Origin: Bettongia penicillata ogilbyi
Lineage: Eukaryota > Chordata > Mammalia > Diprotodontia > Potoroidae
Length of the DNA: 64,000 bases
Assembly (NCBI GenBank): GCA_023548195.1
Contig: JAJHZJ010000121.1
Location: 612,347-676,346, forward strand
Direction of reading: 5' to 3'
Positions 42,877 through 52,905 of this stretch are shown piece by piece (position 1 is the stretch's first letter; each line of letters begins with the position of its first letter). The translations under genes and the position numbers were made by a program. The notes beneath the pieces were generated by a model. The model was not told the DNA's origin, did not search any database, and saw only the letters and a list, made by a program, of their open reading frames with translations.

Positions 42877-42877
42877 T

Positions 42878-43083
42878 TATCTTCCTAAGTTCAAATGTCT
42901 GATCTCAGGCATTTACTAGTTGTGTGACACCTTGGGAAAGTGACCTAACCCTATTTGCCTCAGTTTTCTCATCTGAAAAATGAGCTAGAGAAGGAATGAC
43001 AAATCACTTCCATATCTTTGCCACGAAAACCTCACATGGCGTCACACAGAGTTGGACATGACTGAAACGACTGCCCAGCAGCA
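42878..43083 (+). mobile_element. WSINE1-type core-SINE, 5'-truncated, inside L2
   Basis: cttatcttcctaagttcaaa, gttgtgtgacaccttgggaa, aatgagctagagaaggaatg, catatctttgccacgaaaac and gagttggacatgactgaaac. The missing head fits incomplete reverse transcription. Confidence 0.9.
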
Positions 43084-43084
43084 A

Positions 43085-44365
43085 CATTATATACTAGGCT
43101 TTATGTTAAAGGATACAATTACTATGAAGGATCAAGTGATTTCTGCTGGGAATGAATTTATATGCCAGTGGGGAAGAAAATAGTCAAATAAGGTTATATG
43201 CAGCTTAAATATAAAGTTTATACACGAAAAATATATAAAAACAAGATACTTTATGAGGAAACGCACATGCTTTGGGGGGATTAGGAGAAGCTTCATACAG
43301 AAGATGGTGTCTGAGCTACAGGAAGAGACATGGAGATATGAAGAGTGTGTTACAGCTTGGGCAATGACAATTGCCAAGGCAAAGCCAAGACACAATGTCA
43401 TGAGTAGGGAAAAGAGAGAAGGCAGGTTGGCTGGATCACATATCATGACCGATGAGGTTAGAAAGGTAGGATGGAATCAAGTTATGAAAGGCTTTAAAAG
43501 CTAAGCAGAGGAGTTTGTATTTTATTCTAGAGTCTATACAAAGCCACTAGAGTTGGTTGATGGGGGTGTCATATGGTCAGACCAGCACTTAAGGAAAATT
43601 ACCTTGGTAATTTTGGACTGGAGTGATGAGAAAGAGGAGCCAGGAATACCAATTAGGCAGACTTTTGCAATAATCTAGCTGAAAAGTGATGAAGGCCTAA
43701 CATAAGGTGATAAGTTTTGAATGGCGAGAGGAGGTCAGATGTAAGAGATATTGGAAAGGGAAAAACACTAAGATTTGGCAATTAATTTGGATATGTGAGA
43801 GAAAGAGAGCCCTACATGATATGAAAGTTACAGAACTGGGAAATTAGGAGGGATGTTGGTAACTTTGACAAAAAATAGGGAAGTCCGAAAGAGGAGAGAA
43901 TGTAGAGGGGAAAGATAATGAGTTTATTTTTAGACTTAAGTATGTCTCCAGGACATCCGGTTTGAAATGTCCAATAGGTAATTGGTGATCTAGGACTGAA
44001 ACTCCTGGAAGTTTTGGAGAGGGAGAGGAAATGGAGGCAATGAGTATAGACAACTTTTTAAAGGAGTTTAGCTGAGAAAGAAAAGAGAGATAAAGCACAG
44101 CTTGAGGAGCTGTTAGGGTTTAGTGAAGACGTTTTTTTGTAAGTATAGGGGATACTTGGGCATGTACTAAGATGATAGGGAAGGAACAAATTGATAGTAA
44201 GATGTCAACTATTTGAAAGAGAGGGAGAATGATTAAAGAAGCAATCTGTTTAAGATGGAAAAGATAGGATCAAGGTTACCTGTGTGGGGTGGGAAGGTGA
44301 CCACAGCAAGAACCGGATTTACCATGTTGTCATAGACTATAGAAAGGAAGAGTTGGGAATAATCA
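43085..44365 (-). mobile_element. L2 LINE, 3' UTR to polymerase ORF, antisense (part 2)
   Basis: Blocks gcttcatacagaagatggtg, gttatgaaaggctttaaaag, gtcatatggtcagaccagca, tgatgaaggcctaacataag, gatttggcaattaatttgga, ggaagtccgaaagaggagag, aggacatccggtttgaaatg and tccaataggtaattgg. From 44020 the homology jumps upstream in the ORF (gagtttagctgagaaag, gggagaatgattaaagaag), which implies an internal deletion over the catalytic-motif region. Confidence 0.87.
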
Positions 44366-44614
44366 AGGGGATTTGATTTTCCTCTCCAGTGCCAACATCT
44401 CAAAAAGGACACATATATATATTTTTTGCTTTAGCTATTCAGATTGCATGCATAAAATCTTTTTTTCATCAATAATACTTTCTGATAATGGAAGAAGAAA
44501 TGAATACAAGGGGAAGTGTTAAAGTCCACTGTCTTGTGGATTTGACCATTTCTCCTCTTTAGGTTACAAAAGATCATATTTTCTCCAGGGTCTGTAAAAG
44601 AGGGCTAGATTTGG

Positions 44615-44785
44615 CTTTAGAGAACGTGGCCTCTAATCCTGACTCAACCATTTTTTTCCCCTTGTGACATTGGGGCAAGTTAGTTAACCTCTCTGACCTT
44701 CAGTTTCCTCAACTGTAAAATGAAGGGGTTAGACTAGCTGGCCATAAGAGTGCATCCCAATTTTAAATCTATGATCCCATGACCT
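44615..44785 (+). mobile_element. MIR-type SINE, sense
   Basis: ggggcaagttagttaacctc, tctgaccttcagtttcctca, actgtaaaatgaaggggtta and ttttaaatctatgatcccat. Confidence 0.85.
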
Positions 44786-44849
44786 CCATATCTCAGCTAA
44801 TAACCTTAATGAGGACAAAAAATGGAGCTAAGCTGCTGTCAAATCCTAA

Positions 44850-45230
44850 AATAAATCAAAGCCAGGAGTTGAGGATTAAAGAGCCTTTAATTGAGATGAC
44901 AGGATAGTAGACCTGCCACTCTGGGTGAATAGCTAGTGGATTTCCCAACCAAAGAGACCCATGAAAAGTTTTTATGGTTTTAAGAGGAGAGAGGGAGGAG
45001 AAAACACGAGGCAGCAAGGCCTGGTCATCAGACCCCTTTTGCCTTTGACAATCTAGGCAAGGAAAGTCACTGCATTTTGGCTGCTTTGCCCTTCATGCTG
45101 TGAATCCTAATGGAAAGGAGCAAGGACATAAAGGCCTTAGATGCAGTTTCAGCCAAGCAAAATCTCAGGATGGGGGCACCTAGGCTGTTATGCAACTCAA
45201 CCTAATCAAAAGTAAATATTTTAAGAGTAG
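44850..45230 (-). mobile_element. Possible solitary LTR, antisense
   Basis: On the minus strand a TATA-like ccataaaaacttttc is followed by gggtctctttggttggg and caattaaaggctctttaatc (an ATTAAA-type poly(A) signal), an R/U5-like arrangement. No second copy lies in the window, so the assignment is tentative. Confidence 0.4.
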
Positions 45231-45234
45231 GGGA

Positions 45235-46730
45235 GAGGATTCTGGGAAGATGGCAGAGTAAATTCCAAGCTCTCAAGATTTCCCCCCACAAAAGTTAAAA
45301 CAGCACCTGAGGGTGAACAAAGTGTGGGTAGAGATGAATAAGAACCAGGGTCTTCCTGGGACAATTTGGGAAGATAGGAAGAAAAATCCCAGGACAAGGT
45401 GGGTCCCTATGAAGGGTAAACACCTTCAGCCTAGGTTCCATTTTAACAAGTGGCAAGCCTTGTGGTTAGTTGGTTTGAGAGGCTGCTGTGGCCCCAGTCA
45501 CAGGAACTTTTACCCCTGGATAGTGGAGGGAGTTGGTCATTTGAGCCCGGGAAGATGAGGGAACCTCTGTTGATAAGGAATGCCCCAGACCCAGCTGTGC
45601 TGGGAAGAGCTGTGGGGCGAGAAAGATCCAGCACAAGCCGGGGAGTGCAGAAAGCCCCTGGCTGCAGACACTAACAAGAGGTTGGAGGTTTGACTTTGAT
45701 TGCAGACTAAAGGGGAAAACTGAAGATCTAGGGCATGCCTAGAGCTGGAGGTGATTATGAAAATTAACCACAAAAATTGCACAGGCACAGGAGAAAGAAT
45801 CCAACCATAGAAAGTTATTATGGGAATAGAGATAACGGGGGTTCATCTTCAGAGGACGATCTCGAAGTAAAGAAACCCCCAAAGAATGAGGTCAAATAGT
45901 CACCTGCCCAAAAAGAATGCATAGAAGATCTTAATAATACAAGAAAAACAAGAAGATTATGAAAGAAAAGTCAACTAAATTAGAAAAGGAAATCCAGAAA
46001 CTTAAGGAAGAAAATGGCACCTTGAAAAGTAGAATTGGGCAAGGTGAAGCCAACAAAATTATAAAAGATCAAGAAATAATCAAACAAAATAGGAATAATA
46101 AAAAAATAAAAGAGAAAGTGAAACATCCTACAAGAAAAACAACAAATTTGGAGAACAGATTAAGAAGAGAAAATATAAAAATAATCCAACTAAGTGAAAG
46201 TTATGATTTAAAAAAAGAATCTTGATACAATAATACAAAAAATAATTAAAGAAAATTGTCCTGAAGTATTAGAACAAGGGATGGGGGAAGGAGTAGAAAT
46301 AGAAAAAAATTCATCAATCACCACTTAAAAGAGATCCTGTGAGGAAAATTCATAGCAATAGTCAAATTCAAAAACCCCTAGCTCAAGGATAAAATATTAA
46401 AAGTATCAAGATTAAAACAATTTAAATATGGTGGTGCCACAATTAGACTCACACAACACCTAGCAGCAAAGACATTAAAGGAATGCAGGTCTTGGAACAT
46501 AATATATAGAAGAGCAAAAGAACTGGAGCTCTGGATGAAAATATCATACTCTGCAAGATTAAGTGTTATCCTGAATGGAAAAAAAATGGATATTTGATAA
46601 ACTCTCAGACTTTTAAGACTTTGTTAAAAAAAAATCCTGAACTTAATAGAAGATTTGACATATAAGAACCAAGAGAAATATAAGGTACATAACAAAGACT
46701 GACTATAAAAGATTCATAAGGATAGACTGT
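45235..46730 (+). mobile_element. L1 (or HAL1-like) 5' UTR plus ORF1 remnant
   Basis: It starts with the L1-type leader ttctgggaagatggcagagt. About 700 bases of G/C-richer 5' UTR follow. From 45959 an 88-codon frame encodes a charged coiled coil (KLEKEIQKLKEENGTLKSRI) ending in LENRLRRENIKII, the classic end of the ORF1p coiled coil and start of its RNA-binding domain. Further downstream, broken frames give GATIRLTQHLAAKTLKE (about 46430-46480) and KISYSARLSVIL (about 46535-46575), the ORF1p C-terminal domain. No ORF2 follows. Stops and frameshifts make it non-functional. The lack of ORF2 fits a 3'-lost L1 or the ORF1-only HAL1 type. Confidence 0.82.
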
Positions 46731-46994
46731 TTACATATATGTATATATAAATAATGTATGTCTAAAATTCTTGTTAATAATTGGGTAGCTCATAAGGAAG
46801 ATTGGGAAAAACCTAAGTAGGATATGAATTTAAAAAGTAAAACCACTTAGGAACAGCTAAAAAAGAGTAATTATTTAATCCAAATGAGGTTCCTCCAAAT
46901 GAGGAATCTATATAGAGGAATTAGATGGGGGAGGATGGTTGGTAGTCCTGGTAACTACAAAGCAGGCACAAATACCCTCTGTTTCTTGTTGATT
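46731..46994. other. Unclassified, possibly the 3' part of the L1/HAL1 element
   Basis: A/T-rich sequence with a short TA run at 46735-46750. No poly(A) tail marks an element end. Confidence 0.3.
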
Positions 46995-47062
46995 ATGAAG
47001 ACTCCAAGTGACGTTGCTGTTCAGTTGTGCCACACTCTTTGTGACCCTGTTTGGGGGTGCTT
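46995..47062 (-). mobile_element. WSINE tail fragment, antisense
   Basis: gttgctgttcagttgtgcca, cactctttgtgaccctgttt and gggggtgc match only the antisense 3' tail of the family. Confidence 0.7.
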
Positions 47063-47192
47063 TTAACTCACTTTAGGTCACTGTGCTTGAATTACAGTTT
47101 CATGCCCTTAAAATCTGAGAGGAATTTATATGGTTAGTGGTCCTATTAACATACCCTATTAACCTCTTGGAAGAGGTAAGATCATAAGTCAT

Positions 47193-47432
47193 TTTTGTTC
47201 AATCATTTTTTAGTCATACCCGAATCTTTGTGACCCTCTTTGAAGTTTTCTTGGCAGAGATAATGGAGTGGTTTGCCATTTCCTTCTCCAGCTCATTTTA
47301 AAGATGAGGAAACTGAGGCAAACAGGGTTAAGTGACTTGCCTAGAGTCACACAGCTAGTAAGTGTCCAAGGTCAGATTTGAACTGAAGATGAGTCTTCCT
47401 GACTCCAGGTACCTACTGTACCACCAAATGAC
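47193..47432 (-). mobile_element. WSINE1-type core-SINE, antisense, full length
   Basis: tgttcaatcattttttagtc, tttcttggcagagataatgg, tttgccatttccttctccag, taagtgacttgcctagagtc, gaagatgagtcttcctgact and the degenerate head end ccaccaaatgac. Confidence 0.92.
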
Positions 47433-47662
47433 GACTGAACCAGAACTCTATGTAGATAGCAAAAGATCAGTCGTCTCCTCTTAGGCCTTTTCTACTGGCC
47501 TTGAAGTGTAAGGACAACTCAGAGGGTGAAGGTGGAGCTGGAGGTATGTCTTTCTCCCCACTGGACCACAAACAGGCATCTAATAGCTTCATAGGCAAGC
47601 AACAGGAGCATAGTTGCCCTTTGGAGGACACACATACGCCCAGAAGTTGGGGTAGAACGTAT
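47433..47662. other. Unclassified interval
   Basis: A G+C-richer stretch with overlapping frames on both strands (69-74 codons). No family is recognised. Confidence 0.35.
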
Positions 47663-47842
47663 GGTCTCCAGGTCACATGTGGCCCTCTGTCTGAATTTTT
47701 GCAGATGATTCAGCCCTTTGCCTGAATCCAAACTTCACAGAACAAATCCCCTTAATAAAACAATTTGTTCTGTAAAGCTTGGATTCAGCAAAAAGGCCGC
47801 ACCCAAGGACCTAGAAGGCCACATGTAACCTGGAAGCCATAG
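47663..47842. mobile_element. Palindromic hAT-type MITE
   Basis: The first 22 bases (ggtctccaggtcacatgtgg + cc) are the reverse complement of the bases ending at 47838 with three mismatches. The inverted match continues inward through cctgaatccaaacttcacag / aaagcttggattcag and aacaaatcccc / caatttgttctg to a centre near 47755. The whole 176-180 bases is one imperfect palindrome, typical of a foldback non-autonomous DNA transposon. It has no coding capacity. Confidence 0.85.
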
Positions 47843-47957
47843 GATCCCTTCCCCCCATCTCAGAACAATGAATCTATACCAAACCTTGAGAAGTAGAAGT
47901 AAAAAGACAGAAACGGACAAAAGTCACTACTCACGTGGCCTCAGCCTAGTAGTGCCT

Positions 47958-48263
47958 GTGTGTGTTCATCCTTCATTGCTAAGAAGACTATGCCATCAGA
48001 GAAATAATGACATGATTTGCACTTGACTTTGAGTGAGGTAGGGCTGTGCAGGTCACCAGTCTCACTTCTCCTCCAGAGCCATCTGAATCCAGTGACCAGA
48101 TATTCATCAGGATGACTAGAGATGACCCAGGATGAGGCAATTGGAGTTGTGACTTGCCCAAGGTCACACAGCTAGTGAGTGTCAAGTGTCTGAGGTGAGA
48201 TTTGAACTCAGGTCCTCCTGACTCCTACACTGGTGCTCTATCCACTGAACCACCTAACTGCCC
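47958..48263 (-). mobile_element. Composite marsupial SINE B with exact 13-bp target-site duplication
   Basis: On the minus strand it begins with a core-SINE head (ggggcagttaggtggttcag) and core (gtgtgaccttgggcaagtca), then switches to ctgggtcatctctagtcatc, tctggtcactggattcagat, cacctgcacagccc-type text and ends at gcaatgaaggatgaacac. cctagtagtgcct occurs at both 47945-47957 and 48264-48276, so both halves integrated as one unit. Confidence 0.93.
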
Positions 48264-48276
48264 CCTAGTAGTGCCT

Positions 48277-48984
48277 ACCTTTGTCCCAGAGGAGGAAAAA
48301 ATATTCTCTGTGGAGAGATGTCCCCAAGTTCTTCCTTCTGTATTTAGTAATTCAGTAATAACTGTACTGGTAATTAATTTGTTTGCTTATTTGCTTAACT
48401 TTCCCCCCCTTAGGAAATATTTTCACACAATTCTTCCAATTAATCTGAATCATTGTTTTCTTTTTTTGTCTAAAACTTTCATGTTTGTTAGGCAGATGAA
48501 AAGAGATACCTTCCCCATCCCTCAACTGCTAGAAAGATGAGCCAGGAGCCACTTTTCCAAATGGTCCCTGCTTTATTCCAGTTCCATTGTTTTCAGGTGA
48601 CTCACTTCATTCTGACTGCTCAGTCACAACCTATCCTGAAGTTACTTTGAGGACCAGGAATCTATTTCCCCTGAAATCCAAATCTGGCAGCCTTAGCCTT
48701 TCTCATAGTCTACATGCTCAGAAGCGAAAAGGTTAACACTGACAAGAGTAAGGATCCCATTTCCCCACCAAAGTGTAGACTAAGCACATGAGAATTTCAC
48801 CATCTTTCTGTTGGTCACAGAACAGATTCTCATACAATGTGGTTCTATCATACACTCAATCTAAGGAGTCAAACGGATGGCTCCTTGTAAGTGGCCCCTC
48901 ACTTTCAAGACGATGCTACTGCAGAGACCCCAAACAACTGAGACCCCTGCTTGTATCACCACATTCCGCACTGTAATTATTAAT
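48277..48984. other. Unclassified interval
   Basis: No recognised element in 700 bases. A 112-codon plus frame starting at 48202 inside the SINE runs to 48540 and has no motif. Candidate splice signals are not convincing. Confidence 0.35.
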
Positions 48985-49105
48985 TCGATCAATAAGTATC
49001 AGTGTGAGTCAGGAATTGTGTCAGGCACTGTGGTACCAAAACAAAAAAGAAACGATCCCTGCTTTCCAGAAGCTTGCGTTCGTGGAATCTACTGTGCTGT
49101 AAGAA
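48985..49105 (-). mobile_element. L2 3' end, antisense (part 1)
   Basis: aattgtgtcaggcactgtgg, ccctgctttccagaagcttg and the preceding degenerate 'tcaataagtatc' form the antisense terminus. The element resumes at 49461. Confidence 0.82.
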
Positions 49106-49106
49106 A

Positions 49107-49460
49107 TGACGAGCTGATTGATTTTAGGAAAATATAGAAAGACTCGAAGGAAATGATGAAAAGTAAAATGAGGAAAACCAAGACAAGGTTGTATGCAATA
49201 ACAGTATGAGGTAATATTATTCAAAGAATAATTGTGAAAAACCAAGTTATTCAGTGTATTAGAAATACTGAAATCAACTACAAAGGACCAGTGAAGGAAG
49301 ATGCTAACCACCTCCAGAGAAAGGATCAATAAAAGTATGCATAGTATTGCTTTATAGATATTTAAAAATCTGTGTCAAATGGTGGCCTTCTCCAGTGCAG
49401 GGAGGGAGGGAGGGAGACAGTTTGGAACTTATAATGTAACAAAATAAATTGTTTTAAAGG
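49107..49460 (+). mobile_element. L1 3' end, sense, inserted in antisense L2
   Basis: aaatgacgagctgattgatt, ttaggaaaatatagaaagac, ccacctccagagaaaggatc, tctgtgtcaaatggtggcct and tctccagtgcagggaggg form the L1 end-of-ORF2 and 3' UTR order, with an A/T-rich end at 49437-49460. Confidence 0.72.
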
Positions 49461-50226
49461 AAGCTTATATTCTTTCAAAGGAGACAGCTTGTGTGTGTGT
49501 GTATATATATATATATATACATATGTATGTAAATACAAAAATATGTATAAAATGAATACAAATTGGGAGGAAGAATTATTAGCAGCTTGGAGGATTGAGA
49601 AAGGCCTCAATTTAGGAGGCAGTGTTTGAGGTAGAAATTCAGCTAAATTCTCCAAACATTCCCCTCCAAATGACTTTAAAATAATTCCTCAATTATAAAT
49701 ATAAATATTCCTTTTATATAATAAGCCTGAATAGAAAAATTGGAACCAAGTTTTGAAAAGTTTTAAAGGCCAAAAAAGGAGTTTTCCTGTGTCCCTAGAA
49801 GGAGATACGAGAGTTTTCTGTTTCTTTTTGAGGAGGGGAATGAATGACATGGGGAAACTTGTAGCATCCCTTTGGCATTTGGGTGTGGACAATGGATCAC
49901 AGAGGCATGCGACAAGAGACAAGAAGAACAGTTAGGGGCCTACTGGTATAATCCAGGCAAGAGGTGATGAAGGCATGACCTAGGAAAGAGGTCATGCCAG
50001 TCATGGGAATACAAGAGACATCATGGAGTTGTCAAAATTAGATTGACGTGATGGAGAGGAAAACATAGAGAATGACTCCGAGACTTCTAACCTGGGTGAC
50101 TAGAAGAAACAGAAACAGAGAATGAGGCAGGTTTGGAGGGGGAGGGAAGATGAGTTTTTACTGATATCATTCTGACTTTGAGATGCCTATGGGACGTCGA
50201 GTTTGAAATGTCCAATAAGTGTATAG
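49461..50226 (-). mobile_element. L2 LINE, antisense (part 2)
   Basis: gaagcttatattctttcaaa, tttaggaggcagtgtttgag, gaaaagttttaaaggccaaa, taatccaggcaagaggtgat, gaggtcatg-type decay, atgactccgagacttctaac and gatgcctatgggacgtcgag, then tgaaatgtccaataag. It carries a 65-base foreign insert (49628-49692) with loss of L2 sequence, and a GT/TA microsatellite at 49490-49531. Confidence 0.82.
49628..49692 (+). repeat. 65-bp exact duplicate of an L1 5' UTR segment
   Basis: Bases 49628-49692 are identical to 53568-53632 at all 65 positions by direct reading, and the match ends sharply on both sides. It starts a little inside the L1 5' end and ends well before any L1 3' sequence, so it is not an ordinary retrotransposed copy. 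Confidence 0.95.
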
Positions 50227-50231
50227 ATTAA

Positions 50232-50392
50232 ACATTGGAAGAGATGTTAGACATTACTGAATCCAACCATTTCATTTTACAGGGTGGGGAAACTGAGACC
50301 CAGGGAAGTTCACAGTCTTGCCCAAAGCCAAGTAGTAAGTGGCAGAGTTAGAATTTGAACCTTGACATCCATTGTGCCACAATGCCTGTTGA
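50232..50392 (-). mobile_element. MIR-type SINE, antisense, inside L2
   Basis: gttagacattactgaatcca, ttcattttacagggtgggga, aactgagacccagggaagtt, aagtagtaagtggcagagtt and agaatttgaaccttgacatc. L2 homology continues on the far side. Confidence 0.83.
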
Positions 50393-50480
50393 TGATACAG
50401 GTCTGGAGCTCAGCAGAGAGACCACAACTAAGAATCGTCTACATAGTTTGTCCCATGAGTGCTGATACCACCAAGGGTGA
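50393..50480 (-). mobile_element. L2 LINE, antisense (part 3)
   Basis: caggtctggagctcagcaga, gagaccacaactaagaatcg and tgtcccatgagtgctgatac line up with the L2 ORF blocks that follow 'ccaataggcagttggagatg'. Confidence 0.7.
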
Positions 50481-50939
50481 AAATGACAACCAAACTGATG
50501 AAAACACACAAATTATCCTTTATTTGAAGGCTAACCAGAGCCATCCAGATAACTGAATCCAAAGAAAAGAAATGGAAGATTTCTCTGCATTCACCAAACA
50601 TTGTACGATTTGACAATATTAATAGTATCAAGAACCTGAGCCAGTGGGTGTCCTAATAGATTACAAAAAGCACACACCTCAATTAGCCAAACCCTTTTTT
50701 TTTTTTCAAAATCTGTTAGCTTTCCTAGTGAGTCACTTATCCCATCTTTCCCCTATCCCCACCTGTCTGTTTTCTGCCCATGGCCCTAATTTCCACAAAT
50801 AGCTTTGGAGTGGGCCAGGGCTGTGAGCAGAAATCAGGCTTAATGGTTGGCTGTTCCTTAACCAAGATGAGATCATCAAATATCCTTAAGTTGGGCCTTG
50901 TGTTAGTGCCTCCCAATTTCTTCCTCAAAGTCCTGCAGC
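50481..50939. other. Unclassified interval with T-run
   Basis: A T-run at 50694-50706 could be an antisense retrocopy tail. Bases 50745-50940 are more G+C-rich and carry opposing 75-84 codon frames without motif. Confidence 0.35.
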
Positions 50940-51035
50940 AGTTAAAGGACTCAGGGACTGTCTTTCTTTGTGTTAGTTGCATCCCCAGCACTCACCATAG
51001 TACCTAGCACACTGTAGGTGCTTAATCTTGAATTG
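50940..51035 (+). mobile_element. L2 3' terminus, sense
   Basis: gggactgtctttctttgtgt, tagttgcatccccagcactc, accatagtacctagcacact and gtaggtgcttaatcttgaat. Confidence 0.9.
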
Positions 51036-51126
51036 AATTCTTTTCTCTCTCTTCCACGATAAATGAGGACATGGAAAAGTCAGCTTAAAATGAGGTTCGA
51101 GTCCCAAAGAGGCAAATGATACTAGA

Positions 51127-51161
51127 TAGAGGGAGGGAGGGAGGGAGGGAGGGAGAGAGAG

Positions 51162-51220
<59 letters not shown>

Positions 51221-51313
51221 AGAAAATAGAGAAAAATAAAAAATAAAATAAAGAGAAAAAATAGAAAGAGTGGGAGAGAGAGGGAGAGAGGAAGGAAGAA
51301 GGAGAGGGAGGGA
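51127..51313. repeat. GGGA/GA simple repeat
   Basis: GGGA units (51129-51153) run into long (GA)n blocks and then a degenerate purine tract. It gives a spurious 120-codon Ser/Leu-rich minus frame. Confidence 0.97.
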
Positions 51314-51327
51314 TAGGGTAGAATATT

Positions 51328-51405
51328 TATTAAGCAAGTACTGTGCTAGGAACCAGGCTAAGTGATAGTTGTACAAATAAAACTCTTCAAATCTATGGAA
51401 GTTCC
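51328..51405 (-). mobile_element. L2 3' terminus, antisense
   Basis: agaatatttattaagcaagt, actgtgctaggaaccaggct and aagtgatagttgtacaaat. Confidence 0.82.
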
Positions 51406-51964
51406 ATGAACTCCTGTGTTTGCATCTGGGTTGCGCTGGGTCAGGAGAGTGATTTTTTAAAATTACAAATGTCAGTATCCCCATTTGACCACTCCATTTC
51501 CTATAGTCCCAATAGCTAGAAATAAATACATTCTCCCCTACATTCTGGGAAAAATAGACATCCTGGTAGAATAAAAGTTTGCAGGTATTAGTGGTCTATT
51601 TTCCCCTTTTTTCTGGAAGACAACATACAAGAAGCTCCCTGCCCCCACGAGCCTCATTATACCTCCCTCCCCCAGCCCCTACAACGTTCATGTTTATACT
51701 GGCTTCTTTAACTAGAGTTAAGGTTTCAGGCACCAGAACGAAGCCCTCACCAGAGTCATCCTTTGTGGCAGTGATGACATAAATTACATTGTTCCTCGGG
51801 GTCTAAAACACCCAGCTATTAAATTTAACTATGTGAGCTTGGCACATCTTTTCAAAAGCGAAGCAGCTGTTTCCCTTTTTGCTCATTTTCGCCCCCCTTG
51901 TTCACTTACTTAAAGACATACACACTCTTATTACAAGAGAACTACTCTATAGTGTTTGACTACT
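51406..51964. other. Unclassified interval
   Basis: No element is recognised. A plus frame at 51579-51782 (67 codons) is unremarkable. Confidence 0.35.
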
Positions 51965-52115
51965 CTTAAGGAAGGCAGTGTGGTATATTGGATCTGGGTT
52001 CAAATTCCACCTCTGTTTCAGCTGCTTCAGGCTTTGCAGACTTTAAAGTGTAGTCCTGTTAGGATCACAGCCTTAAGCAGGTCTGTGCTTCAGTTTCCTT
52101 ATCTCTAAGGTCCTT
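51965..52115 (+). mobile_element. MIR-type SINE, sense, interrupted
   Basis: ggcagtgtggtatattggat, ctgggttcaaattccacctc and tgtgcttcagtttccttatc. The core between them is lengthened or replaced. Confidence 0.62.
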
Positions 52116-52189
52116 TCTTAATCTACATCTCTGCTCTTATACATTCACAAGCATTGACTTTTTATTGTGCAGCATTAAAGGAAGGTGGG

Positions 52190-52455
52190 ATATTGGCAGC
52201 TAAGTGTTGTTGTGTCTAGAGCCCTGGACCTGGAGTCAAGAAGACTTGAGTTCCAATCCAGCCTCAGACCCTTACTGGCTGTATGTCCCTGGCCAAGTCA
52301 TTTAATCTTTGTCAGCCTATTTTGTTCTCTATAGAATGTTCATAATAATAGTATCTACCTCCCAGGGTTGCTGTAAGGAAAGATAAAATGACCTAGTATT
52401 TGTAAAACACATCACAAACTTTAAAGCACTATTTAAATGCTAGCTTATCCTATTA
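52190..52455 (+). mobile_element. MIR/THER1-type SINE, sense, full length
   Basis: Head gcagctaagtgttgttgtgt, gccctggacctggagtcaag, core ggccaagtcatttaatcttt, then cccagggttgctgtaaggaa and caaactttaaagcactattt, ending aaatgctagcttatcc. Confidence 0.92.
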
Positions 52456-52504
52456 TTATTATATTAAATTTTATTTGCACTATCCAATGAAGCATTCCCA
52501 ATCT

Positions 52505-52790
52505 TCATGTCAAATCTCAGGATCAGAAGAAATCTCAAAGATCAACTACTCCAACCCATATCTGAAACAGATTTGACAAATGATTGTGATCTATTAAACA
52601 ATGTCTTTTGGACTGGGGGAACTCTCTACTGATAAAGTGTGTCTTGTTGTTAGAAAGCTTTTCTTTACATTGAGCCTAAATTTGCTGCTCTGAAATGTCA
52701 TTCCTATATTTCCAGTTCTGTCCTCTGGGGCCAAACAGGACATATATAGCCTCTCTTCCAAGAGGATACAGAATTGTCACGCTATCTACA
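52505..52790 (-). mobile_element. CR1/L3 LINE 3' end, antisense
   Basis: aaatctcaaagatcaactac, gttgttagaaagcttttctt, tacattgagcctaaatttgc, ttccagttctgtcctctggg and gccaaacaggacatatatag. Confidence 0.8.
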
Positions 52791-52837
52791 TAAGGTTGGG
52801 GGACAATATATAAGTTGTTGAATTAGGCTTGGTTCAG

Positions 52838-52905
52838 TGAGATGATATTTGTGAAGTGCTTTGAAACCTGAAAGTACTTGGTATATGCTAACTCTTCTCC
52901 TAGAA
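52838..52905 (+). mobile_element. MIR 3' fragment, sense
   Basis: gagatgatatttgtgaagtg, ctttgaaacctgaaagtact and tggtatatgctaac are the MIR 3' portion only. Confidence 0.6.

Noticed and set aside
47663..47842. Large palindrome considered as a terminator or tRNA-like structure
   Set aside because: Its ends and length fit a MITE. There is no tRNA box A/B and no transcription unit upstream.
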